The notes below the pieces were generated by a model. The model made no database searches. It was not told where the DNA came from and worked only from the letters and a program-made list of their open reading frames with translations. DNA of 64,000 nt, from the NCBI RefSeq assembly GCF_028735875.1, contig NZ_CP117834.1:3770001-3834000 (forward strand). Direction: 5' to 3'. The translations under genes were made by a program, and so were the position numbers. Of the stretch, positions 44,969 to 53,107 are shown piece by piece. The stretch comes from Shouchella hunanensis (GTDB taxonomy: Bacteria; Bacillota; Bacilli; Bacillales; Bacillaceae_D). Position 1 is the first letter of the stretch; every line of letters begins with the position of its first letter.

Positions 44969-45078
44969 TGCCTATCCTCACCTTTCTCACTTTCGTCGCT
45001 TTTTATACCTTGTCCTAACACTTGGTATTCACTCATAGTATAGCACAATGACCTCTTAAAAAAGAAGCAAGTGTGCTT

Positions 45079-47286
45079 TTAAGAAAGTGACTTTTCAGGG
45101 TCATCATTCACTTTCGTTGAATCCATAAACTGCGTAACATCTTTTAATTCAATGGTAAGCGCTATATCTGTCTCCTCTGTCGTTCGCAAGGCATGCGCTT
45201 GAATGATCTCCTCGAAAAACCAGTCAATATAGCGACCATTCCCTGAGATCGTTGTTTTTGATAAATGATTTTCTATTGCGTCGAACGCTTCGTCTGACCA
45301 AGTATATCCATATGCAGTTAACTTTTGCTTTAACATGTCTGCCAATTGGCTCGATGTATATGGACGAAATTCGATTTCTTTTCGAATACGTGAGCGCAAA
45401 CCAGGGTTACTGTTCAGTAACGTTTGAATTTCATTTTGATAGCCAGCAAATATAAGGACGAGGTTTTCCTCATGTTCTGTCATCGCTTGGGTTAACATCG
45501 TAATCGCTTCCTTGCCAAAATCATTCTCTCCGCCTTGAGCAAGTGCATAGGCTTCATCAATAAAGAGAACTCCGCCTAATGCATCTTGAATGACTTGACT
45601 TGTTTTAATGGCTGTTTGACCAACATATCCTCCTACTAAATCACTTCTAGAAACCGTAACAAGATGACCCCGTTTTAATAACCCAATCTCATTTAAAGCT
45701 TCCGCATAAAGAGTGGCAACAGTTGTTTTACCTGTTCCTGGCGGTCCACTAAATACAGTATGGAGCGGCATCGGCGGTACAGGTAAATTCATGCGCCTAC
45801 GCGATTCTTTTACTTTTGCGAAAGAAGTCAATTTATTCAACTCTGCTTTTACCTGTTCAAGACCAACGAGTTGATTAAGCTTTTGTAGCGCTTGTCCTGT
45901 TTTCGAGGGTTGCTTTGTTTGCACATGTTGCTCCTCGATTAAAACAAAGTCCCGCTCTGTTGTATGATAACCTTGAGATCCTTTTTCAAATATTGCTTTT
46001 TTGACTATATCTTCAACAACACGTGCATTCCCAAACGACTGATCGATTTCCAATCGCTCTATTTCTGCTTTCACTTTTTGTAGAGCAGCATTTGTGAACA
46101 CAAAATCAACATCAAGCGCTTTTTTTTCAGCAATTTGTAAGAGTTCTGATTCCGTATAATTCGGCAAATCAATATGATTTTGCTCAGGAAATCGACTTGC
46201 TAGACCAGGGTTAGCACGAATAAACCCTCGCATCTCTTGCGGATAGCCTGCTAAAATAACAGCAAATTTTCCTGCATACGTTTCGCTGGTCATAGCTGAT
46301 ACAAGTGTATCAATAACGGCTTGACCATAATCGTTTCCTGACTGACCCTCACGTTTTAAGCTGTATGCCTCATCGATAAATAACACACCACCTACCGCTC
46401 GCTCAATAGCTGCCATCGTTTGCTCTTCTGTTTGACCTACGTAGCCTGCAACAAGAGAAGCACGGTCCACTTCATACACGGTCGGTTTTTCAAGCATTCC
46501 TAATTCGTAGTAAATCGAAGCGAGTAAACGTGCAATGGACGTTTTACCAGTACCTGGATTCCCTGTTACAACCATATTCAGGTTTAACAGATCGTTGGAA
46601 GACAGACCTATTTCTTCCCGATTCTTTTGGTATTTCAAAAAAGCATAAAGCTTTTTGACTCGACTTTTCACATCAGTCAAACCAATCATTTCTTCCAGCT
46701 GAGCCAATGCTGATGTCTGCTTCTCTCCTAGAGCTTCATCCATCTCTTTGTTCACTTTGTCTTGTAGCTCATTCACACTATCAAGTTGCTTCTTTAATTG
46801 GGCAAACTGACTTTTTGAATAATAATTTCCTTGAAAACTCGCTAACAATTGCTGACTACTGTCATTTAACTCTTTTATATTGTTTAATAGCATCTCGCCA
46901 TGTTTTTTTGCAAGAGAGGCTTCCTTCCCTTCTACTTGAGCAATCCAGTCTTGACTTCGCGTATTGACCTGCTCCACTTTTTGTTTTTTCACTCGGGCTT
47001 GATCTGTTTCTCTAAGCTGGGGCCATGAACGACGAATCCTTTCGTCTTGAGCCCAAGAAACGAGCAGCTGTTTTTGCGTCAGCTCGTCTAAAAACTTGTT
47101 AAAGGAGCCATCATCCTCTAATTCCTGTTTCCATTTCTCTGTAAATAAATCCATTTCTTGCTTACGTTCAAACCGCAACGAAACAAGTTTAGCTAGTTCA
47201 TTTCGGTTGTTTTCATCCTCTATATTTTCTAGTCGTTTTCGCCAAAGTTGTGCTTCTTCTGCTAATTTCTCATTTGTTGTCGCCAT
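45079..47286 (-). CDS. tandem AAA ATPase, SpoVK/CbbX-like
   Basis: 735 residues. The N-terminal 195 or so are charged and coiled-coil; two complete CbbX/SpoVK-type AAA modules follow. Module one has Walker A TGNPGTGKTS (241-250) and Walker B VLFIDEAY (301-308). Module two has Walker A SGPPGTGKTT (513-522) and Walker B VLFIDEAY (573-580). Both retain GYVGQT pore-like loops after the sensor region. B. subtilis SpoVK has a single such module. AGGAGG precedes MATTNEKLAE at six bases. It follows the CopD-family gene by ten bases, so the two are cotranscribed. Role unknown; AAA unfoldase or remodelling activity is inferred. Confidence 0.85.
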   Translation of the reverse strand: MATTNEKLAEEAQLWRKRLENIEDENNRNELAKLVSLRFERKQEMDLFTEKWKQELEDDGSFNKFLDELTQKQLLVSWAQDERIRRSWPQLRETDQARVKKQKVEQVNTRSQDWIAQVEGKEASLAKKHGEMLLNNIKELNDSSQQLLASFQGNYYSKSQFAQLKKQLDSVNELQDKVNKEMDEALGEKQTSALAQLEEMIGLTDVKSRVKKLYAFLKYQKNREEIGLSSNDLLNLNMVVTGNPGTGKTSIARLLASIYYELGMLEKPTVYEVDRASLVAGYVGQTEEQTMAAIERAVGGVLFIDEAYSLKREGQSGNDYGQAVIDTLVSAMTSETYAGKFAVILAGYPQEMRGFIRANPGLASRFPEQNHIDLPNYTESELLQIAEKKALDVDFVFTNAALQKVKAEIERLEIDQSFGNARVVEDIVKKAIFEKGSQGYHTTERDFVLIEEQHVQTKQPSKTGQALQKLNQLVGLEQVKAELNKLTSFAKVKESRRRMNLPVPPMPLHTVFSGPPGTGKTTVATLYAEALNEIGLLKRGHLVTVSRSDLVGGYVGQTAIKTSQVIQDALGGVLFIDEAYALAQGGENDFGKEAITMLTQAMTEHEENLVLIFAGYQNEIQTLLNSNPGLRSRIRKEIEFRPYTSSQLADMLKQKLTAYGYTWSDEAFDAIENHLSKTTISGNGRYIDWFFEEIIQAHALRTTEETDIALTIELKDVTQFMDSTKVNDDPEKSLS

Positions 47287-47296
47287 GTCATTCCTC

Positions 47297-48922
47297 CTAA
47301 TGGACATGCCCTTCATGTACGAATTGGCGTTTTTCTATCACCCGAACCTTTTGTCCATCTTCATCAAGTAATTCGTACTGATGAGGCTCTTCCAATGTCC
47401 CATTCATGCTCTGTACATAAAAGAATACGTGATCATCAACAGGAACTTCAACCGATTCATTTGAAAATTGGATACGTACTCGTTCAATATCTTCTGTGAC
47501 ATAGCCAAGGGTCACGTACGTACTAATCGTTTCAACATCCACCCATTCATTTTCTATGAACATGAAGGTATCCATAAATTGTTCACCACCTGTTAGAAAG
47601 CCATTCTCTAGCTCCACTTCAGCATCTAAATATTTCCGATACCCGTCAGGCTCCTTTTTTAATCGTTCCGCAACAAGATGGCGTTCATTTTCTTGAAAAA
47701 TAACGGCAAATGAATCTTCATCTATTGGCCACGTTGTTAAAATCGTAAGTTCAGCCCCTTCTCGATTGACTGCAATTGCCTCTTCTACAGAATCATGGAC
47801 AGTTAAATTAACAGGGATTTCACCTGGAGCTGTACTAGTCATTAAACCTAGATAAAATGCGCTCACAAATAAGATCGCTGCTCCTACACTATACGTTGTT
47901 TGTCTCCATCTCCAAGCAACAAAGAGACCAAAGAAAAAGACTATTACGGAAAAACCTAGCAATAAGCCTGACCAAAGGGAAGGCGAAAATGCAATTAGTT
48001 GATTCTCAATCAATGGTTCATTTAAGAAAAATTGCATTACAGGATTAAATGGTTCGTTTTGCAGAGTTCGTAACACATTATGAGGTGGTTCCGTTTCCGT
48101 TAACCACGCTGTAACAATAAAAACAGCTAAAACAAAAAGAGATTCGGCACGAAACGAGCGTTGGCGTTCACGCATAGATAATGAAACTCCTTTCCCACTA
48201 AGGGTAACAAGGTGACGAAACCCGAAAAGTAAAAGTGGGAAAATGAGGATGTTCTTAATGAGTAACAGCTGACCATATGTCAGCATCCAACTATTCACAT
48301 ATTCAGGTGCGATTTCTCCCATCATGACAAACCCACTCGTTGATACGAGCAGCAAACTAAACACGGCAAGTGCGGAAAACCATTGATGAAATTTCTGACC
48401 GTCTTCTAACCGTGCCCCATATAGGCTGACGATAAATAACGGACCCGCCCAGAGTGACATCGCCAATAAATGAATCCCGTTCGATAATGCCCCTGTTACA
48501 TACCCTTCTGTTAAAGACGCACTATGACTGGATAAACTCACTGCTACAATAATGCCTAGAAAAAAAAGTAGCTGCAAACTTATAACAACGTATCGATTCC
48601 ATTTTTTAGTTAAAACGAATAACACCAACTGTGCGCTTGAAAACAGAAGAACGAGTAAAAAACTAGTTCCTAAAATATGTTCTCCCATCGCCGTCAGTGT
48701 CCCGTCTAAAAGCGACGTATCAAAAAACGTCGCATATGTTGAACCAAGTACGAGGACGTTTCCAAACTGTAGAAGCGGAATAGCAAGTATAACGCTAAGT
48801 AAAAACCATGGGTGAAGCGTCCCTTCCACACCTCTCCCTTTTGGCACCATTTGAATAAGTAATAACCCTGCCAACAATGCAAGGCTTGTATACATAAGCG
48901 CATTTAAGATCATTTCAGTCAT
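47297..48922 (-). CDS. CopD-family copper resistance membrane protein
   Basis: 541 residues with about nine transmembrane segments. The CopD region is centred on GIHLLAMSLWAGPLFIVSLY, and an extracytoplasmic C-terminal part of about 150 residues follows, ending HEGHVH. There is no CopC domain at the N-terminus. Unlike the YcnJ type it is therefore a CopD with a different C-terminal domain. GGGGAG six bases before ATG is the SD. It is the first gene of a pair with the tandem AAA protein. Copper import or resistance is from family knowledge. Confidence 0.85.
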   Translation of the reverse strand: MTEMILNALMYTSLALLAGLLLIQMVPKGRGVEGTLHPWFLLSVILAIPLLQFGNVLVLGSTYATFFDTSLLDGTLTAMGEHILGTSFLLVLLFSSAQLVLFVLTKKWNRYVVISLQLLFFLGIIVAVSLSSHSASLTEGYVTGALSNGIHLLAMSLWAGPLFIVSLYGARLEDGQKFHQWFSALAVFSLLLVSTSGFVMMGEIAPEYVNSWMLTYGQLLLIKNILIFPLLLFGFRHLVTLSGKGVSLSMRERQRSFRAESLFVLAVFIVTAWLTETEPPHNVLRTLQNEPFNPVMQFFLNEPLIENQLIAFSPSLWSGLLLGFSVIVFFFGLFVAWRWRQTTYSVGAAILFVSAFYLGLMTSTAPGEIPVNLTVHDSVEEAIAVNREGAELTILTTWPIDEDSFAVIFQENERHLVAERLKKEPDGYRKYLDAEVELENGFLTGGEQFMDTFMFIENEWVDVETISTYVTLGYVTEDIERVRIQFSNESVEVPVDDHVFFYVQSMNGTLEEPHQYELLDEDGQKVRVIEKRQFVHEGHVH

Positions 48923-49003
48923 ATTATTCTCCCCTATTAAACGATTCCACTTTTATTTTAACAGGCAGAGGGCTATTCTAGTTACTTTTTACTAAATCGA
49001 CAA

Positions 49004-49031
49004 AAAACCGTCGAGATCTCGACGGTTTTAT
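49004..49031 (-). terminator. terminator after sspN (26-base perfect palindrome)
   Basis: AAAACCGTCGAGA / TCTCGACGGTTTT is exactly self-complementary and overlaps the stop codon of sspN. On the - strand TTTTTT follows. It separates sspN from the CopD gene. Confidence 0.85.
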
Positions 49032-49165
49032 CCTTTAGGAGGAATATAATCTGGCTGACGATTTGATTTCGTCGCGACTTTCTTTCCATTATTTCGGTTA
49101 GACTTTCGCGGCTGTGTTCCTAAATGGTCTGGAGTAAATTGGGCAAATCGGTTTTTTTCACTCAC
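49028..49165 (-). CDS. sspN: small acid-soluble spore protein N (SspN-like)
   Basis: 45 residues: MSEKNRFAQFTPDHLGTQPR then KSNRNNGKKVATKSNRQPDY and IPPKG. The F(T/A)P(D/N)H(L/I)GTQPR block with a following Asn/Lys-rich NGK tract is diagnostic of the SspN family of minor spore core proteins. The start is GTG with GGGGGG seven bases upstream. It lies in the citB region as in B. subtilis, where sspN is near citB and yneP. It is too short for standard gene prediction. Sigma-G control is expected but the promoter is not clear. Confidence 0.88.
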   Translation of the reverse strand: MSEKNRFAQFTPDHLGTQPRKSNRNNGKKVATKSNRQPDYIPPKG

Positions 49166-49219
49166 AAAACATCCCCCCTTGTATCTAGTCTTTCACAGAA
49201 GAGGATTTTTTACATTAGT

Positions 49220-49348
49220 TTATTTTGGCAATGCATGCTTTTGTTCAAATCGTTCTTCCAAACGATTTACTTCAGCCTGATCTTGAATTAATCGTTCTTT
49301 GTTCTGCTTTACTAGCTGATCAAACGGTAATCTTCCAACTCTTCTCAT
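49220..49348 (-). CDS. FbpB-like Fur-regulated basic protein
   Basis: 42 residues: MRRVGRLPFDQLVKQNKERL then IQDQAEVNRLEERFEQKHAL. This fits the FbpB family (MRR..R..F..LV..NK..LL.D...L..IE.RLE.KH), small basic proteins that help the Fur-controlled iron-sparing response, together with FsrA RNA in B. subtilis. GAGGTGATTGAGA precedes the ATG. It is upstream of sspN on the same strand. No Fur box could be confirmed by eye. Confidence 0.8.
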   Translation of the reverse strand: MRRVGRLPFDQLVKQNKERLIQDQAEVNRLEERFEQKHALPK

Positions 49349-49473
49349 TCTCAATCACCTCGTTTTTATATACAGTATTACACCTTTAGAAACGTTTTAA
49401 ACCTTCTTTCGATGTAAAAAGATGAATATTCAACAAATTTTGCACATAGCATGTAATGAAAGGGGTGAATCAT

Positions 49474-49593
49474 GTGATTGACTTAGAACAACTGTCTTTA
49501 GAGATAGAAGAAACACTTCAAAGACCACTTATAGATAAAGAAAAGCAATTGCTTGAATGGATTTGCGCTCAAACACACAATCAACATTTATAA
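49474..49593 (+). CDS. small hypothetical protein
   Basis: 39 residues: MIDLEQLSLEIEETLQRPLI then DKEKQLLEWICAQTHNQHL. The start is GTG with AAAGGGGTG upstream, a good SD. The helix pattern E..L.R.L...EK..L..(W/L) is shared with the small protein encoded at 23309. It is divergent from fbpB and ends before the terminator of the RND gene. Function unknown. Confidence 0.6.
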   Translation: MIDLEQLSLEIEETLQRPLIDKEKQLLEWICAQTHNQHL

Positions 49594-49610
49594 GACCCTT
49601 TTGTACACAT

Positions 49611-49666
49611 AAAAAGACTCCCCGTCAGCAGTGAGCATGTCCTTTTGTTCACTACACGGGAAGTCG
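49611..49666 (-). terminator. terminator after the RND gene
   Basis: GACTTCCCGT and further complementary bases (GTAGTGAAC / GCTCACTGC) form a long imperfect hairpin with ACGGGGAGTC; on the - strand TTTTT follows. Confidence 0.8.
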
Positions 49667-49686
49667 ATTTCATTCGTACACAATCG

Positions 49687-52600
49687 TTATTTTTTATCGT
49701 CGTCTTTTTTTGTTCTTGAAACAATGGAATCAAGTAATTCAACGATATCGTCTCGACTTAATTCATTTTTAGATTCCGCGTTTTGTTGCTCGCGTTCACT
49801 TGTTTCGTTTGAGTCATTTTGCCCTTCACCTTCAGGCAATGCTTTAACAACTCGATTGTTTTCATCGACTTCGTAATACTCTCCATCAATTGTCACCATT
49901 CGTGGTGTACGATTTTTAGAACGTGTTTCTTTGTCAAACAAACTGTAAAGAACCGGAATAAAGATTAACGTTAGTGCCGTACTACTTATTAACCCACCAA
50001 TAACTGCAATCGCCATTGGCTGTTGTAATTCTGCCCCTTCGCCATAGCCAAACGCAATTGGCACCATTCCTAAAATAGCGGTCAAGGAGGTCATTACAAT
50101 TGGTCGTGTTCGTAGCTGAACAGATTCAACTAAAGCGTTATACGTCGACATCCCTTTTTGCTTCTGCTGATTGACAAAATCAAGCATGACAATTCCGTTG
50201 TTCGTTACAACACCCACTAAAATGATAATCCCAATAAACGTTGTTACACCTATCGCTGTTTGCGTAAGTGTTAAAGCAAGGGTAACACCAATTAAGACAA
50301 GAGGAACAGTCATTAACATGATAAACGGTAGTTTAAACGACTCAAATTGCGCAGCCATTATCAAATAAATGAAAATGATTGCGAGAACAAGGGCTAAAAT
50401 CATACTTCCAATGGCATCTTCAAGAATTTCTTGTTCGCCTCCAAAAGAGTAGCTAGCACCTTCCGGAAATTCAATTTCAGCAATTGAGTCTTCAATTAAC
50501 GTTGAGACGTCACTTAGGTTTGCTTCTGTTGTGTAACCAACCGTTACCTCGACTGCTTCTGTTTGATCCGCTCGTTGGATGGAAGCCGGTGATTCACCTT
50601 CTGTTACCTCTGCTACTTCATTTAACGAAATGGTTGTTCCTTCTTGAGAGACAATTTGTAAATTCTCAAGTTCATTTATCGTTTCCGTGTATTCTGGCGC
50701 GAGACCAACATGCACTTCATACGTTTGTGATGTCTCATCACTTGTCAGCTGGATGAGCATCGCCGTTTCACCGCGTGTAGCACTATTAACTTGGCCCGCA
50801 ATTTCAGCTGGTGTTAGCCCTACTGCTCGAGCATCTTCCGCATTCACATCAACGACAATTTCTGGCACTTGATCTTCAATACTCAGCTGCACTTCTCGAA
50901 CGAGAGACGAGTCCATTAACTCTTCTTCAAGTTCGTAGACCGTATCGTATAATGCGTTACGATCAGAGTGGGTTACAGTAAATGGAACCGTATTTGCTTC
51001 TCCACTTAAAGCAGCTGTCTGTGTAAAGGCACGAACGTCTGCATCATCATCAGCGCGCTCAAGATCTCGTTCAATTGATTCAATAAATTCTGCTGTAGAG
51101 ACGGAGCGATCTTCTAATGGAATCATCGCCACTGTAATTTGAGCAGTATGCGATCCTCCAGATTGACCAGGCTGATCACTTGAACCGATTACACTTACAT
51201 AATCATTTACTTCTTGATAATCGGCGAGTACATTTTCAATTGCCTCAACTGCTTCTGTCGTTCGGGTCAAACTTGTTCCTGTTTCCATTTCAACGTCGAC
51301 AGTAAACGAGCCTTGGTCGCTTTCTGGAATTAATTCTAGTCCAACCGTACTTAAACCAACTCCACCGATAAGAAGCAACCCAAACGTACTAGCAATAACC
51401 GTTTTTCGGTGGCCAAGAGACCAATGGGTCATTTTTTCTAATCTACGCATCGTTCTGGATTCGCGTCTTTTCACCTCATCATTTGCTTGAGATGGTTTTA
51501 GTACACGGCTTGCAATCATTGGTACAACGGTAATCGCAACAATAAAGGATGATAATAAACTAAATGAAACGGTCAACGCCAATTCTCTAAACAAGTTTCC
51601 AACAATCCCACTAATAAAGACAATTGGAAGAAAAACAGAAATAGTCGTTAACGTTGATGCAAAGATCGCAGCCATTACTTCTTTTGTCCCATCAGAAGCT
51701 GCTTGCTTCGGATCTTTTCCTTTTGCCAAATGACGATAAATGTTTTCAATAACAACAATCGCATTATCGACAACTAAACCAATACCAAGAGCGAGACCAC
51801 CTAATGTCATAATGTTTAAGCCAATATCTAAGAAATACATAAAGGCAAATGTAACAATAACTGAGAATGGTATCGCCAAACCAATTATAAGAGGCGTTTT
51901 AAGGTTCCGTAAGAAGAAGAACAACACAACCATAGCGAGTACGCCACCAATAATTAATGCGGTAGCAACACTTTGGATTGCTGAATTAATAAAGTCACCT
52001 TCATCATAGAGCACAACAACATCTAAGTCTTCGTAATCAGCATCGTCTTGCAGTTCACTTAAACGTTCGTTTACATCATTAGATGTTTGTGTTGTATTCG
52101 CACTTGACTCCTGCATAATTGATAAGCTAATAGCCGGTTCTTGATTAGCTCGAGTTAACGTTTCTAACTCTTCTGAACTGATTTCAACATTTGCAATACT
52201 CGTTAGCGTAATGTCATCACCAGTTTCTGGATTTACACCAACCACCAATTCTTCAATGTCTTCAATACTGGTTAGTTCATGAATAATTCTTGTAGTTAAA
52301 CTGAAGTCTTCTTGCTCAACAGTGCCACCAGGCATGGTAATTTGGTTTGCTTGTAAGGCATTCACAACTGTATCCTGCGTGACACCTGCATCAATCATAT
52401 CTTCCTGGTCGAGTTCAATCGAAACGATTTCACTAATAGTACCTGACTCGTTTACACTAGCAACTCCAGGAACTTGAAGAATTTCTTGCTCTAAATCAAG
52501 CACATCATCTTGAAACGCTTCAATCTCGTCATTGGACGTGACTGCTAGCTGCATCATTGGAAACATGGACGGATCAAACTTTAAAAAGCTTGGTTCTCCA

Positions 52601-52956
52601 GCACCGTCAGGTAAATCAATTTGCCTAAGAGCATTAATAATGTCTAATTCTACATCTTCAATGGACGAACTCCAATCAAATTCAAGTAAGATAATGGAAG
52701 ATCCTTCTTGAGAATTTGACGTCATGTTTTGTAAACCTGAAATACTTGCCATTCGATTTTCAATTGGAATGGTTACTTGATCCTGAACTTCTTGAGGATT
52801 TACGTTCGGATAGCTTGTAGCAATTGCTGCAACAGGCGGGTTAATCTCTGGTAGCAGCTGCAACGGCAACCGTGTAAGTGAAACAATCCCCATTATAATA
52901 AAGAAAATCATTCCGACAATGGTAAACACGGGCCTGCGAATTGAAAAATTTGTCAC
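49687..52956 (-). CDS. RND-family efflux permease (SwrC-like)
   Basis: 1089 residues. AcrB/HAE1 architecture: an N-terminal helix (RPVFTIVGMIFFIIMGIVSL), two large extracytoplasmic domains, six-helix halves, and the helix-4 motif GIGLVVDNAIVVIENIYRHL with Asp-Asn where AcrB has Asp-Asp. Gram-positive members such as SwrC (YerP) of B. subtilis export surfactin or acriflavine-type compounds. The C-terminal tail of some 80 residues is acidic and hydrophilic (ALPEGEGQNDSNETSEREQ). There is no adjacent membrane-fusion gene, as is usual for SwrC. Confidence 0.92.
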   Translation of the reverse strand: MTNFSIRRPVFTIVGMIFFIIMGIVSLTRLPLQLLPEINPPVAAIATSYPNVNPQEVQDQVTIPIENRMASISGLQNMTSNSQEGSSIILLEFDWSSSIEDVELDIINALRQIDLPDGAGEPSFLKFDPSMFPMMQLAVTSNDEIEAFQDDVLDLEQEILQVPGVASVNESGTISEIVSIELDQEDMIDAGVTQDTVVNALQANQITMPGGTVEQEDFSLTTRIIHELTSIEDIEELVVGVNPETGDDITLTSIANVEISSEELETLTRANQEPAISLSIMQESSANTTQTSNDVNERLSELQDDADYEDLDVVVLYDEGDFINSAIQSVATALIIGGVLAMVVLFFFLRNLKTPLIIGLAIPFSVIVTFAFMYFLDIGLNIMTLGGLALGIGLVVDNAIVVIENIYRHLAKGKDPKQAASDGTKEVMAAIFASTLTTISVFLPIVFISGIVGNLFRELALTVSFSLLSSFIVAITVVPMIASRVLKPSQANDEVKRRESRTMRRLEKMTHWSLGHRKTVIASTFGLLLIGGVGLSTVGLELIPESDQGSFTVDVEMETGTSLTRTTEAVEAIENVLADYQEVNDYVSVIGSSDQPGQSGGSHTAQITVAMIPLEDRSVSTAEFIESIERDLERADDDADVRAFTQTAALSGEANTVPFTVTHSDRNALYDTVYELEEELMDSSLVREVQLSIEDQVPEIVVDVNAEDARAVGLTPAEIAGQVNSATRGETAMLIQLTSDETSQTYEVHVGLAPEYTETINELENLQIVSQEGTTISLNEVAEVTEGESPASIQRADQTEAVEVTVGYTTEANLSDVSTLIEDSIAEIEFPEGASYSFGGEQEILEDAIGSMILALVLAIIFIYLIMAAQFESFKLPFIMLMTVPLVLIGVTLALTLTQTAIGVTTFIGIIILVGVVTNNGIVMLDFVNQQKQKGMSTYNALVESVQLRTRPIVMTSLTAILGMVPIAFGYGEGAELQQPMAIAVIGGLISSTALTLIFIPVLYSLFDKETRSKNRTPRMVTIDGEYYEVDENNRVVKALPEGEGQNDSNETSEREQQNAESKNELSRDDIVELLDSIVSRTKKDDDKK

Positions 52957-53064
52957 GTTGGTTCCTCCATCATGTCATGTCTTTTATCTATACACACCTT
53001 ACACAATTCAACGGTTAAAAATCAAGCAAAAACAATTTAGACCCCTAAACTATTTAGCCAAAAG

Positions 53065-53098
53065 AAAAAACTTGCTTGAGACGATCAAGCAAGTTCTT
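53065..53098 (-). terminator. terminator after citB
   Basis: AACTTGCTTGA / TCAAGCAAGTT around a five-base loop, then TTTTTTC on the - strand, just after the citB stop. Confidence 0.9.
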
Positions 53099-53107
53099 CT
53101 AACTTGT

